In this document: positions 1 to 12,829 of the stretch, piece by piece
How positions within the stretch are numbered: position 1 is the first letter of the stretch
How the letters are laid out: each line of letters starts with the position of its first letter
Assembly (NCBI GenBank): GCA_027405735.1
Contig: JAPEHQ010000025.1
Span: 124,001 to 188,000 of the forward strand
Length of the DNA: 64,000 nucleotides
Source of the DNA: Mucor racemosus
Taxonomy: Eukaryota > Mucoromycota > Mucoromycetes > Mucorales > Mucoraceae
Direction: 5' to 3'
Notes under the pieces: generated by a model
What the model saw: the letters and a program-made list of their open reading frames with translations, nothing else
Told to the model about the DNA's origin: nothing
Databases searched by the model: none
Position numbers and translations under genes: made by a program

Positions 1-680
1 CAAGTTTTAAAGAAATAAATCTAACGGATAACCTAGCTTAAAACAAACCTCTTCTCATAACACATTTTGTAGCATTTAAAGCGTATAATTGTAGGCATCC
101 TTTATTCAGAGTTTTGATCACAAAAAATAAGCTTCATTTTTAACATTGACAACACAAACAAAATAAATGAATTAATTTCTTAGAGAGATCAGTAATGATC
201 CGGAAATTTTTGCAAGCCTAAATAGCAAATCAACTCTTGTAAGCCAAAAGTGGAAAATGATATCTCTATTGATTTGCCCTGTTTGCATATGATGCTTCAA
301 ACGTTCGTAAAGGAAAATATTCAAACAAACATATTTCTACCTGAATTTGTATTACCAATGCAAACCAATGAAAATTTACATCGTTATTGATTTGCTTACT
401 TAATCCCATGAATCAAAAAGTAAAGATACGTGTCCAATGTGATTTTTCTTATTGTGAGTTACCAAGCTTTCCCGTTTTTGTGTTGCGGGGGGATATGATA
501 GTGACACAAACCAAATAACAAACGGTAGAATTGGACGTGGGGAAATTTTTCCATACTACTAGAAGGAGATATAACCAATTAAAGTTACCCGGGAAGAAAA
601 CTAGAACCCATAAATCCAAAAATTTAGCCTAGTTTATTATATTACCTACCTCTTTTCCCCTTTTTGAAAATATAATAATA
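1..680. other. Gene-free AT-rich leader region
   Basis: No supported coding exon was seen on either strand. The last 100 bases before the first ATG at 681 are presumably the promoter and 5' leader of the downstream gene, with a pyrimidine-rich stretch around 649-664 directly upstream. No repeat family found elsewhere in the window was recognised here. Confidence 0.5.
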
Positions 681-1843
681 ATGTCTACTGAAGCTATTGA
701 TCAACTTATTCATGCTATTGCCAACATCTCTCATGTTGAGAGACCTTGTCTTGAAAACCAGTTGGTTATCAAAAAGTTAGAAATTGCAAAAGAACCTGTT
801 GACCAGGAGCACCATGAAGCTCTTTCCAAAATGTAAGTTATTTAGTATGCAAGATGGGCATTTACCGAGAAATCAAACTAAATGGTCTTTATTAGTACTA
901 TGTGGGAGAATGAGTTGGTTAGTTTGAATTCTTGGACCTTCCAATGGGCTATTATGAAGGTTACTGTAAGTATACTGTAAATTAACAAATAGCTGGATCT
1001 AAATGTGTGATTTATTATGACATAGTGTGGTTTGCAAGCTGAAAAGGACCGTGCCAAGGAAGGCCTCAAGAAGGCAAATGTCCTTGTTGCTGAAACTGAG
1101 AAGAAGGTTCAAGAAGAAAAGGATAAGATTCATGATGTTGAGATCAAAAATGAAAAGTATTCAGTTGATTATAGATCACTTCAAAAATATCGTGAAGACA
1201 TCTCTGTACTGCTGGACAGTGTAAGTGTTTATTTTCTTGAATGTACGCTTTGTTCCTAATTTGATTCTATAACTAACTAGGCATTGACCGGAAGCTTCCC
1301 TAGTGTGCAAACCTTGAGTGAAAATATTGAAGAAATTAAAAAGAACTCTGCAGAGGTAAAAATAATAATAGTAATCATCATGTGGAGGATGTTACTAAAT
1401 AAAATTTATAGAAATTTGAAAAAATTTCCAAGCTTGACAAGGTCAAGGAACTTCTTAAAGGTGCCGATTTTGCTTTATTAGAAGCTATTCTTGAATTGCG
1501 TCAGTCATCTGTTAAGGAACATTTAATGGGTGAGGGTAAAGTTTATTTCCCTCAAGTAGCTTATGATTGCCTTACTCAAGCCCGCGAAGAATATCCCGAA
1601 CTTCCCGGATTCAAATCACCTACGGAATATGTTAATGAAGCAGATAATACTGGAGCATACTATTCTCCCATGCAAAAATATTTATGGGATGTTCGTCGCA
1701 GATTAAGTGAACTTGTTTTATGGTGTGATAATGAAGCACTTGCTCAATTAACAGAAGAAACTGAAATCCAAATCGAACTTGGATCTAAAATTGATGAATA
1801 TAACTTTGAAAGACGTAGAATCATCAAAGAAGGCTTAAATTAA
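681..1843 (+). CDS. Hypothetical coiled-coil protein, five exons
   Basis: I read five exons, 681-832, 896-965, 1026-1220, 1281-1355 and 1412-1843, joined by GT-AG introns of 55-63 nt. The sum is 924 nt, giving 307 residues with one continuous frame, which supports the model although I do not recognise the family. The start ATG at 681 follows a TA-rich leader. The middle (about residues 75-140) is rich in K and E with heptad-like spacing and is probably a coiled coil. The C-terminal part, from about residue 165, is a compact, charged segment with the motif YFPQVAYDCL and several W and Y residues, so probably folded. There is no signal peptide or obvious membrane segment; it is probably a soluble intracellular protein. 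Function unknown. Its 3' end faces the 3' end of the WDR91-like gene, 127 bases away. Confidence 0.75.
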
Positions 1844-1970
1844 AGCAAAACTTTTACATAGTATTATATCCTTTTATCTATCTCACTAATTATTGCAATA
1901 AATTAAAAATAAAAAAAAATGAAAGCTCTTTAATAATAATAATAATAATAGTAGTAGTAAGGTATATATA

Positions 1971-4547
1971 TTACACTTTAATCAACGTCGTTACTTTGAC
2001 GCTACCATCTACACTTCCCAATAAACAAGCACTCGATGAATGTGTCCAATCGACTGTTGTAATATTTTGGTATACTGGTTGATTTCCAAACCTTAATACC
2101 GAAGGATTCTCTGATTCTGATATACGATATATTGATCCATGCATTGTATCTGATTTTTTAGCTTGGGCAGCACAGAGAACATAGTCTGTATCAGCACTAA
2201 ATGCGACCATTTGAGAACGAGGTGTTACTGATAATAAAGATTGTGCTACACTGTCATCCGTGGACTTTGTGGATGAAGAGGATGATTTTGATTTGCTGGG
2301 ATAAGCAGCTGGAGGAGGGAAACCTTCTAGTGGACTACTAAAGATACATGTTCCAGGTTTATGAATGGACCATTGGGATAACTATCAACTGTATTAGGAT
2401 ATGATGATAAATGCAATAAAAAAACCTACTTCTCCACTGTCATCTACTGCATAAATAGAGTTTTCGTCAAAACTAAATTGAGCATTACAGGATGGTTGTG
2501 CTTTCCATTCTATAATCGATTTCATGCTTCGAATATCTACCATAAAGACATATTTAGTTGGAATGATTTTTTTTTTTTTTTGCTAATGTTACATCTACAT
2601 TACCAAATATACGCATTAAACCAGCGGAATCTCCAGCAACCAACATTTGGCCATTATGATTCAACTTGATTGTATTTACACTAGCCTCTGTTTCATCGTT
2701 TTCAAATCGAAAAGTACCCTATAAATGATTATATACAGACGTTTAGTATAAATATTAGCATCAGATATTATATTATTTACGCAAGCTGACATGGATTTCA
2801 TGCTCCATGCTACAAGTGCACCAGATTTCTTTCCTGATCCAGCGCATACAAATATAGGTTCAACAGGACTTGATGATAATTGATTAACCCTAATGTTGTT
2901 GTTATTAGAACAAATCTACATTTATACATTCTCAATATATATGTACCAAGGATAACTCTCGTCCATCATAAATTCCTGTACCACAGCTTTTGAATCTACA
3001 TTATATACTCGAATCAATCCTGTATCTGTTCCCAAATATAACTATATATCAACATTTAATATTTTGTTTTCTTTCTAGGTTTACCAATTATCCCTTTTAT
3101 AACTCACAAATCGATCAGATCTTGCATCCCATTCCAAAGATAATATACTAGAAGAGCTATTCTTGATTTTAAGAGGGTTAAAAGATTGTCCCTTATAACT
3201 CCAAATCCTCACAATATTATCCATATCGCAACTTGCTATCAAATCACCTTGACTTGAAAATCTGGCATGTGTAATAGCAGATGCATGCTCTGAAAACTCT
3301 TCTTGATTTACAATCAAAAATGGCTCATCATCATTCTTTGCTGAATCCTGACTAAGTTCAGATTGATTGCTTTTATACGTTGATTCCGAGTTTGATTTTT
3401 TTGGTAAATTCAAAAACGTATTAGCACCACCGACAGCAGCACCATGTATAGAAGCAATTGATGTAGACATTGATTTGAGCGATTTTTGATCATTTTGATG
3501 TGCTGAAGAAGCTGCTCTTCTACGTATAAGCGATATGCCATCTGTCATTTCTTTTCTTGTCTCTACCACTTCATGTTTCAATTTAGCAATGTCGTTATCA
3601 CGAGCTTCCAATGTAGCTTTTTGGTTTTCTACTGTTGTTTTCAATGTTTCAATTTCTGTTTGTTGAGTTTTACGTTGAATACGGTCAATATTAAATGAGA
3701 GTAAGCTTGGAAGTGCTATGAAATAGATAAATACTTGATGTCTTACAGCTAAAATACCAACTTACGCATATTTTGAAATGTAGTGGCTAGAAAATTATGC
3801 AGTGAAATTGTGTAATTATCAACCCATTGTTTGGAAAAAAAGGTTTCGAATGTTGTATCGTTGGATGGATTTTTAATATAAGGTAAAGCTATATATAATA
3901 TATATTAGTGCTTTTCAAGCCATTAGATACTAATAATATGGATACCAACCAAACCATTGAGACCATTCTGGTTTTCCATGTAATTCAGGTCCATAAATGT
4001 CAAAAAACTCTATTACTTTATCTCTCTTTTTATGCTGCATAGCTATAGTTTTGCGGTTTAGTTTTATAAACGATCATGTAAACAAATCGATTTTACCATG
4101 TATCAGATAATGCCTTAATAAACAAAGCTCGAATTTCTTTATTGTACGCTGGAATCGACTATCTAACCGAGAAAAGAAACGAAGATCAAGGTATCGATAA
4201 TAATCTATTAATGCTTGTATGTCTCCATTGGCAATAGCACCTAATAGCTCTTCAATGATTTTATCTACCTAAAATGGATTTATAAGGAGGGTTTCATCTC
4301 GATACATATGAATTAATATCATTTACTTGAAAACCTTTATCTTTATCTGTGCGAATTTCAGATTCCAAAGCTCGAAATGTCGCTGTAAAGCCTCGAAACT
4401 ACAGCGTGAAAAATCATCATCAGCATTAGAACAAAATACGAGATATATATAAAAAAAAAAGGGGAGAGCCTTCAAGCTCTCGTTTTAACGAAAAATTACC
4501 AGTAAATATTCTTTTACAAGTTCATCTACTTGGTATAGTGAGTTCAT
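1971..4547 (-). CDS. WDR91: WDR91-like WD-repeat endosomal regulator
   Basis: Many-exon gene on the minus strand, starting at the ATG at 4547 (exon 1: 4500-4547) and ending at the TAA at 1971. The N-terminal exons read MNSLYQVDELVKEYLL, then FRGFTATFRALESEI, a KGFQVDKI segment and a segment with FFSKQW and SLHNFL. This is the order and wording of the N-terminal domain of animal WDR91 as I know it. A coiled coil follows (ORF block 3081-3644), then a Ser-rich linker and a C-terminal WD40 propeller whose last blade ends at 1971. In animals WDR91 binds Rab7 and works with WDR81 to lower PI3-kinase activity on endosomes, allowing early-to-late endosome conversion; the role here is inferred. I counted at least nine introns, one of which appears to use a less usual GTTGGT donor near 3950. 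The exact exon edges between 2330 and 3080 were not all resolved. Confidence 0.87.
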
Positions 4548-5285
4548 GGATATTTTATATGCCTATATCAAGCAGAGTTTATTTATTTTGGAAAAATAGA
4601 AGGAAAAAGGGTAATATCCCAAATCTGTTTATCTAACTTCTTTCTTTTTCATCTTTGCCTCAATCTGCCTCAGTTTGTCTTTTAGTCACGCGTGTAAAAG
4701 GGGGTGTGTCTACGCTATACATCCAATACTGTCGCACCAAAACAATTAAATTTCGAGTATCGCTGATATTATCGCATGAATTGGCTAACAATTACGACAT
4801 TTTATGTAATGTTTTAATTTTTATGTTCCAAGAAAAAAATACTCACATAAACTAGAAATATTTAAATTATCCAAAAAGAATAAATCTCATAAAAAAACAC
4901 CATTGTAGTCATGTAAAACAATTCTTGAAGGTTCTGTTTTTGGCGGAGAAAAAACCTAAAGCGTACAAATCGTTGCATTATAAAAGACGAGTAGCCAAGT
5001 TTTATAGCATATTTTTGATAGATAAAAATGCAACCATAATACTGATATGGTCAAGCATGTAATGCAGTTTTTGGATATTAAAAAAGTGCAACAAAATCAC
5101 TTGAAATTATTTTTTAAATCAAGCATCAGTGCTATTATATACACAGTAATAAAAATGATTTGTCATAAAGCATACTTGTTTAGACGATATTTATTTTATG
5201 TTTTTAAGGGCAAGTAAAGAGACAATAGGAAGCAAGAAAGAGAGGGAGAGAGAGAGAGAGGAGAAAAGTTGTAATTATGCATTAA
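4548..5285. other. Intergenic region with GA-rich tract
   Basis: Between the 5' end of the WDR91-like gene and the 3' end of the PUB1-like gene. It should hold the WDR91 promoter and the PUB1 3' UTR. A purine tract of mainly GA repeats lies at about 5236-5264. No coding exon was supported on either strand. Confidence 0.5.
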
Positions 5286-7095
5286 TTAAATGTTATTACC
5301 ACCGGAGTTATATTGATCGTATAATTGCTTTTGTTGTTGAGCTGCAACAGCAGCTTGTTGATTCCATTGAGCAGCATGAGCAGCTGCTACAGCAGAACCA
5401 GCATGTGGATCAAGACTAGGAATATTACCTCCATTGTTATGGAAAGCATATCCGTTAGTTAAATGAGCTGAAACACCAAAAACATTATTATTTTGAGCAT
5501 TGTTACGGTGATTTCCTCTTCCCCCATATTGCATTTGGGGTGCACTGTTCCAATTCTGTTGTTGTTGTTGCTGTTGTTGTTGATGGTAACCACCATAGTT
5601 TTGCCATCCTGGAGGTGGACGATCTTTGCCCCAAGACAACTATAATAATTCCATGTTTATTAGACATCCAAAAAAAAAAAAAGTGTAAATCATTACCTTG
5701 GCATTACTTCCGTTAATACTGATGTTTTGTAAATGAACAATGGCGTTGGCTGCATTTTCATGTGTATCCATCCTATGCATATACGTTAAAACTTGACTGA
5801 ATTCCACTATCTTGTATCTATATTGACTTACTTTACAAAAGCGAACCCACGATCAGCTTGGAGTTTAACTTCTTGAACATATCCAAATCTTTGGAAAGGT
5901 TGAACCAATTCAGTTTCTATTTTGATAAAATCATTAGATCATTATCGATCAAATATGTCGTATCACACAACTTACGATTTACATTAGGGGGCAAATTACC
6001 AACATAAATACTAGTGACATAAGCGGGAGTTTGATGAATGACAACCTCATAAGGTAATTGTTGGCCTGGTTGAGGCGCAGGTGTAGCAGTTTGACCTAAA
6101 TGTAAAAGCGAAAAATTAAAAAGAGGATCAAGTGTTGGAATCTATTTATATTTACCCTTTTGAGTAGCCCAGTTGCAACGAATAGCTCGAGATCCTAGCC
6201 ATTCACCATTCATAGTAGCAATTGCTTGCTCAGCATCTGTCTTGTCTCTAAATGCAACAAAACCGAAACCTCTGGATTTTCCAGAGACAGGATCCCACAT
6301 GACATGAGCCTCGCTAAACAAAAAATATATATTTAATTAGATTCCCATTAACCCTGAACACAAATATAAATAACTTACGACATGGAACCAAATACAGAAA
6401 AAGCCTGTACAAGAGCTTCATCTGTAATTTCTGGCGCAATATCGCCAACAAATACATGGAAATGGCTTCCTGTATCCTCTTTTACAACAGTGTTGGATTG
6501 TTGTGCCCAGTTGGCCCTAATTTCCTTTAATCCTATTGATTTAGTTTTTTTTTCTTTTTTGCGTTTCGCTTAAATATGATATCTTACATAGTTGAAAATC
6601 TTTCTTCCATTCATATCTTGAATAGCTTGCTCAGCAACTCTTTGATCGGCAAACTCTACAAAGGCATAATTTACACCTGCCTAATGATAATATTGTTAAA
6701 TTCAAGCTATCCAACTATAAACATTTGATAAATACATACATAGGAGGTATGTCTTCTAACCTACATTTAAATCCAATAAAATTAGACATAGATTTTCTCA
6801 ACATGAACAGCAACTTACAGATACAATCTTCACACTAACAACGGGGCCAACAGTCTCAAAGATCTCGTGTAACATGGTATCAGTGACTCTACACATCAAT
6901 TGAAGCGTTTAAAATGTGGATTCCATCGTATATGCATATACTAAAAAAATATTTGCATATGCCCCCCACCTCCTCTTTTGCATTGTCGATTTACCTTTGA
7001 TCAAGATTACCAACATAAATGGTGTTTGCAGGATTACCAGAGACATCCTCCATAGGTGTGACATTACCAGTCTCAGTAGAAGAAGGAGCTGACAT
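5286..7095 (-). CDS. PUB1: PUB1/TIA1-type RNA-binding protein with three RRMs
   Basis: Minus-strand gene with an ATG at 7095 (exon 1: 6995-7095) and a TAA at 5286. Three RRM domains are readable across the exons. RRM1 has RNP2 IYVGNL and RNP1 YAFVEF. RRM2 has VFVGDI and [11 protein letters not shown]3 has IYVGNL and RGFAFVKM. The C-terminus is Q/N/G-rich with a run of nine Q (around 5550-5580) and ends GGNNI, a prion-like tail as in TIA-1 and Pub1. Family members bind U-rich RNA, regulate mRNA stability and splicing, and collect in stress granules; that role is inferred. A possible micro-exon near 6735-6770, between the two halves of RRM1, was not needed to keep the RRM reading and I left it out. 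The gene is followed on the same strand by the WDR91-like gene. Confidence 0.9.
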
Positions 7096-7888
7096 TTTAA
7101 CGTATTAAAAATATGGGAAAAGATAGAATATAAAAAACAAATTTATAAAAAAAAAACAAAAAAAAAAAAACAAAATTCAAATACTTTTTTCTTGCTTTTT
7201 TGTCAGTTTATGTTTTGAATGATTTCTTTTTTCTTTTTTTTTCTTATAGAATTATAAGTGGAAATTAATGAAAGAAAGGAAAAAGAAAAAGCTATTCGGA
7301 TACCTTTTCTTAAAACAGCTTTAAACATATCCAACTTTTACTTGCTTCAAGTGACGTGGAGGCCCCCGGAGTTTTCTACGCTAAATGTATGAAAATGTTC
7401 TTGATCAATGTATGCGAATTTCGCATTTGATGTAGATATGTGCCTTTGTATTGTATCTTTCTTTTTTTTTTTACGATACACAACAACATATGATGTCTCA
7501 CGTTCTTCAAATAAGCCCCAAGCACCAAATACTAACTTTATACAGTATGTATCAACTAGATCAGTGTAAAGCCCCGCCCAAACAATTTGAAAAGCAAAAA
7601 AAAAAACGAGTTTGATAGCTTATGATGCATGTTTTGATGTTTATTGATGATCTTGACAACATCTAAAAGTTGGAAATGTATATACAAAGATTATAAATAA
7701 TTATTTACACAATACACTTAATTAAGCGCCTATAAAGCTAATATAATGCTTATTCAATCCTATTATTTTAGCAAAATTGGCTTGAATCCGTACTCGAACA
7801 CTTCATTTTAATAGTCTATGGCTATTCTATAGCTCCGGAAAGTCTATCAGACGGATACTACCGCTCAATATGTTCATTCTAAACCATT

Positions 7889-7922
<34 letters not shown>

Positions 7923-8653
7923 GTAAAAATTTCGACGCGAATTTTGCCTTACCATCCCTCATCCAAAATCTCAATTTTCGCAAAATTCGATTTTTTAGTC
8001 GAAAATTGAGACTTTTCACTAAGGTAATAATAGAAAAAATATGACCAAAATAATGCTATCTTTTCAATGGCATAGTCTGTTTTGCGTCTGATTACCAATT
8101 TTTTTTGATTTTCCTTGGAAAAACTGAAATTGTTGTTTATCGAATATATCTTCTGCTTTTGTAGAACAAATAAGGAAAAATAAAATTCTATTGTATAGAG
8201 TATTAAAAATTATGTATTCCTTATTAGTTTACATTTTAAGCTTTATTACAAAGTTTTGGGCGTAAAAATCCTTTGAATGTCATTTTTCCCCCCGGAAATG
8301 TCAAACTGGACGTAGAATATTGCTTTTTTGCATTATTTCGAAATTTCACAACCCGAAAAGTGCGCTTTGTCTTTTTACAAATTCGTTGGTACAGGAGCAT
8401 GAAGCTACGTATTGTATTATTGGTAAGAAGTGGATGTTGCAGAAAAATCAAGAAGAAAGGAATTTAACATGCTTGATAATAGAAAAAACCATCTTAGATT
8501 CACGTATTCTCCAAATTGTCCAGTCATGTGTGTTGTGATTTCCAATGATTTTGTCATACAACATGCACTGTATAAAACGGGGTAAAAAAGCCATTGATTA
8601 TTCTATTTAGGTGCCTTTTTTTTCCTACTTCCTTTACTATAATTTATATTAAT
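7096..8653. other. Gene-free region between divergent PUB1 and RHO3
   Basis: Shared upstream region of two divergent genes. It contains a long T run (7891-7921) and, at about 7935-8010, AT-rich DNA with short self-complementary stretches (variants of TCGAAAATTGAGA). Open frames around 8236-8538 overlap on both strands, lack splice support and resemble no family I know. I see no reliable gene here. Confidence 0.5.
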
Positions 8654-9379
8654 ATGGTCTTTTGTACAAGATCTAGAAAGCCAATTAGAAGAAAAATAGT
8701 TGTTGTAGGTGATGGTGCATGTGGGAAAACATCCTTATTAAACGTCTTTACTAGAGGCTACTTTCCACAGGTACGTACTCAATAGCTTTCAATCTAAACA
8801 TTTCTCGATTAAATATTGTTTTTTGAATTTTATTAGATTTATGAGCCCACTGTATTTGAAAATTATGTACATGATGTTGAAGTTGATGGGAATATTGTTG
8901 AATTATCAATATGGGATACAGCAGGGCAAGAAGAGTTTGATCGTTTGCGATCTTTATCTTACAATGATACACATGTAATAATCGTTTGTTACTCTATCGA
9001 CAATAGAGATTCATTAGAAAACATTCCAAATAGATGGATAGAGGAATTACAAGAGGCATGTCCTCATGCGAAAACAATGCTGGTTGCTCTGAAATGCGAT
9101 CTCAGAGACGATGAAGTTGCTTTGAAAAAAGTGAAACCAATCCTATATGAAGAAGGATTGGAAGTAGCTCGAAATATCAAAGCTATACGATATCTTGAAT
9201 GTTCTGCAAAGCACAATCGAGGCGTAAGAGAGTGTTTTGAACAAGCAGCTAAAGTTGCAACATCAGGTGAATAAATATTTATTATGTATCAAATCATAGT
9301 ACATGTATTAATGATATCCTTTTTCGTAGTCAAACTACATGATCAAATCGACCAAAAGAAACCATGTGTCATTTTATAA
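8654..9379 (+). CDS. RHO3: Rho-family small GTPase, RHO3-like
   Basis: Three exons, 8654-8770, 8837-9266 and 9330-9379, sum to 597 nt and 198 residues. I chose the ATG at 8654 ([14 protein letters not shown]) because an in-frame upstream ATG at 8594 would add a hydrophobic stretch not seen in Rho proteins. Visible motifs are the P-loop GDGACGKTS (19-27), effector-side [10 protein letters not shown] (41-50), DTAGQEE (66-72) and [10 protein letters not shown]. The wording around YEEGL and RYLECSA fits the Rho3 branch. The last intron (9267-9329) hides the true C-terminus: splicing gives the end CVIL, a CaaX box ending in Leu, predicted to be geranylgeranylated. Reading through the intron would lose it. 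Rho3 proteins act at the plasma membrane in polarised growth and exocytosis. A RhoGAP lies 22 kb away, but no direct link can be inferred. Confidence 0.95.
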
Positions 9380-9966
9380 AAAAGAAAATGATATCTATAC
9401 CCTTACCTGCCTTAATAAGCTGTATTGAATACAAAATCTTTTTGTAAACTCAAAATAAAATAACAGATTAATTTTCTCTCTATTTACAAGAGTAAATGTA
9501 TGTAAATCATTTTTGTCAAACATATAAACAGTGATGCCATTTTTTTTTTAGGAAGAAACACTCATCATCTCATATTCTCTCCTTTTAATGATTACAGTGA
9601 TCACTAATTTAAGTTATTTACACAAAAAATTACCGTTTGACACCCTTTGCTTCCTAATTGAGTCGTTTTCACACATTTTACATACCTCTATATGTTTCTA
9701 TTTAGCCAAACCTTAATAAAATTACAGCCTTTTACTATGGAATCAAAAAATTGGTAGGTATAAGCGATATATTTTGATTAAAAGATAATGGCACGCATGT
9801 CGATTTTATACAGAAAAACACATTCTTTAATGATTGTGCAGACACTGTACTCTAAATTACAAAAGAAATAAATATGGTATGACAATTTTTCATTTGTACT
9901 TCCTCACTTTCACAAGGAATGCTGTTGTTATACTATAATTAAATTACATTCAGAATTATAAAGATA
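9380..9966. other. Intergenic region
   Basis: AT-rich sequence between the 3' ends of RHO3 and the candidate small gene on the other strand. I see no exon, repeat family or RNA gene. Confidence 0.45.
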
Positions 9967-10300
9967 CTACATCACCATGGCAACGAAATGAAATTTTTTT
10001 ATATCCCTGAATATCCATTGAAATAATGTAGATCCTTCAGGGCAACCTAGTTGTAATTTACTTCCAGGTACCAAACTTTTCACGATAACAAATCAAACAC
10101 ATAAAATTATTTTAATATAAAAAAAGTTACCCCTTTGCAAAGTGGCATCCTTCCAATTGCATTGCATACCTCTCACAATTCCAATATCGAAATTTTGCAA
10201 ATCCAAAATTAACCTGAGACATTGAATAAAAAGTTTTTATGTAATTTAAAGCCTTGTAAAATAAAAGTAATACTTTTTGAAAGACATTCGCGTTATTCAT
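9967..10300 (-). CDS. Candidate small three-exon gene, 72 residues, unknown function
   Basis: Not visible as a single open frame. On the minus strand, exons 10274-10300, 10131-10213 and 9967-10075 join through introns of 60 and 55 nt with GT-AG ends. The total is 219 nt with a continuous frame from ATG (10300) to TAG (9967). The introns match the size of those in neighbouring genes. The product starts MNNANVFQK, has a middle rich in aromatic residues with two Cys (FRYWNCERYAM, LEGCHF), then LQLGCPEGSTLFQWIF, and a short hydrophobic end. There is no signal peptide. I do not recognise it. It lies head to head with HOM6 (299 bases between the two ATGs). It could be a chance splice model; transcript data would decide. 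Confidence 0.38.
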
Positions 10301-10598
10301 GCAATTAAATTGATTTTAAGCAAACTAGCTGTCTTAATCTTATTTGTAATATCACAGCTTTTTTGATTTATGCTTGATAAGATCTTATATTTACGGCCAA
10401 TCAAACCCCATGAAACTATTGACATAGAAAGACATAATAAAAATGAATCATAGATTAATCTAATGAAGAATGTGAAACAGAAAGAATCAAGTGACGATTA
10501 ATTTTTTCCATCATAAAAACGCGAACATGCAATCATTAGTATAGCTCTTATTTCTCTTTGCTTGAAAAAAAAGAAAAGAAATAAATTTTCATTGAAAA

Positions 10599-11867
10599 AT
10601 GGTAAACATTGGTATCATTGGCTGTGGTTTTGTTGGTTCTGAATTAATCGCTCAACTTCATAATACTCGCTCAAGCGCTAAACGTTTGAAGGTTGTAGCC
10701 ATTGCCAAAGCTGATACTATGAATATCTCAGATAAAGAATATGCACCTCTTCATTTGACAAACTGGGAATCTGATCTCGCTAAATCAGGTGTCAAGCCCA
10801 ACTTGGATGAATTCATTAAATACATGGCTGCTTCTCCCGAACATGCTGTCATTGTAGACTGTACTGCCTCTGAAGATATTGCCAGCATGTATCCTTCATG
10901 GCTCCAGAAAAACCTTTCTATTGTCACTCCCAATAAGAAAGCTTTCTCTGGTCCTTTGGCTCTTTTTAAGGAAATTCATTTATTATCTGCCAATTATAGT
11001 GGTAATGGTCGTACACCTTTGACCTATCACGAGTCTACTGTCGGTGCTGGTCTTCCCGTTTTGTCTACTCTTCTTGATTTTGTCAAAACGGGTGATGAGA
11101 TTATCACTATTGAAGGTATTTTTTCCGGTACTCTTTCATATCTCTTTAACAACTACTCTACTACTGCTAGTGGACCCTCCAAGGGTTCATTCTCTGAAAT
11201 TGTCAAAGTTGCCAAAGATCTTGGTTACACTGAACCCGACCCAAGAGATGATTTGAATGGTATGGATGTTGCTCGTAAGGTAAATATACATTGGAGGCTA
11301 CTAGGTATAATGTATGTTTATTTATGTTTCATTGTGGTAGGTTACTATTTGTGGTCGTTTGGCCGGTTTGGATCTTGATTTAAGTACATTGAATGTTGAG
11401 AATATAGTCCCAGAATCTCTCAGAAATGTTGCTACTGCAGGTGAATTCATGTCCAAGTTGCCAGATTTCGATGATCATTTTGCCAAATTGAATGAGGAAG
11501 CCAAAAATGAAGGTAAGGTTCTTCGTTACGTTGGTGTCGTTGATACCAAGGGTAACAGTGGTGTCAAATTGATGAAGTAAGTTTAATGGAAAAGTGTATA
11601 AAATAAGGTTTTGACGTTTTATATTCTTTAGATATCCTGCCACTCATCCTTTTGCTGGTCTTCAAGGTAGTGACAATATCATTAAATTTACTACTAAATA
11701 TTTTCCCAATGGCGTTATTGTTCAAGTAAGTCTTATTACTAATGTCTATTCAAAGAAATGAAACTGAATATATTATCAATTAGGGTGCTGGTGCTGGTGG
11801 ACCTCCTACTGCTTACGGTATCTTTTCTGATTTGATCAAGATCCAAGAACGTGTTGAAGGCTTTTGA
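10599..11867 (+). CDS. HOM6: Homoserine dehydrogenase
   Basis: Four exons, 10599-11279, 11341-11576, 11632-11725 and 11784-11867, give 1095 nt and 364 residues, close to the yeast Hom6 length. It reduces aspartate semialdehyde to homoserine with NAD(P)H, the branch point to threonine and methionine, in the cytosol. The N-terminus holds the Rossmann motif GIIGCGFVGSEL with G8, G10 and G13. Catalytic-domain signatures are VTPNKKAFSG, EGIFSGTLSY and GYTEPDPRDDLNGMDVARK, where K227 is the conserved Lys. The last exon carries GAGAGGPPTAYG, the C-terminal glycine-rich motif. It is a monofunctional fungal-type enzyme, not fused to aspartokinase. All introns are short and in frame, and the gene appears intact. 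Confidence 0.97.
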
Positions 11868-12829
11868 TTATTGCAGCATCAAATAAACTATCACATTTAT
11901 TAATACTTGAATTTCTTTAACCATATTTTTTTTTCTTTTTTTTCTTTACAATTCATTATCATTATTTAATGCTAGTTGATATATATTTTCAGTATCATGC
12001 TATCAAATGAGTCTGGTTTTAATCAGTTTATGCAACACAAGCAATGCATTGGCACAGTATTCTTGCACAGAAGCAGATGCGATTGGGATTTGTGAAACCT
12101 GATCAAAACATGCCCAAAACAAGAATTGTCATCAATCTGTATGCTCACGTTTAAAGTAAAATGTGAACATTTACTAATGATTTTGAGATAGTTTTTTTTA
12201 CCTATAAAACGTAATGCTTGTACAAATTTCTGACCATCATTTATAAGCAGACCTCCTCAGCTTGGAAATGGATGCTCTTTCCCCGTTAGTTTACCGAAAA
12301 TCAAGTACATACGGAGAAGAGGTTTTTTTTTGGAGTTTCAGGCATACTATGCCATTTTTTATTAGAATTACAAGATAATTTGCTGCTGTTTTGCTCAAGA
12401 AGCATACTATCGTTAGTATTCCATTAGCGGAAATCGCCATTTCTCTCTGTTAAAACTACAATATCTTTATTTCCACCTCACATTTGAGAATACCAAATGC
12501 TCAATTTTCAGTTAGATTCATCAGATCTGATGGTTCACAAGCAAAAATTATTAAGGAGTTTATAGTAAACTATCACTAAGTGGCATCCCCCTTTTGGCAC
12601 GCCCAAATAAAATCACATTGATACCTCATAACTTGACTCCGTCATGTTTTATCGCTTTGCATCGAAAACCCATATAATACAAAAATTGTAACTAGAACAG
12701 AGTTTACTTTTTTTTTTTTGATAATTAGGGACATAAAAACAAATTTGATGATACATTATACCTGCTTCTGAGAATATTTTATATCTCATAAGAGAATCAG
12801 GAACACATGAAACGTACTGCATTTTCCTA
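11868..12829. other. Gene-free region downstream of HOM6
   Basis: No spliced gene was supported. A 36-codon open frame near 12039-12149 has a protein-like composition but no partner exons, and I did not call it. The region leads into the first repeat field. Confidence 0.45.

Noticed and set aside
12039..12149. 36-codon open frame with protein-like composition downstream of HOM6
   Set aside because: No splice partners, no recognisable domain, and too short to support alone.
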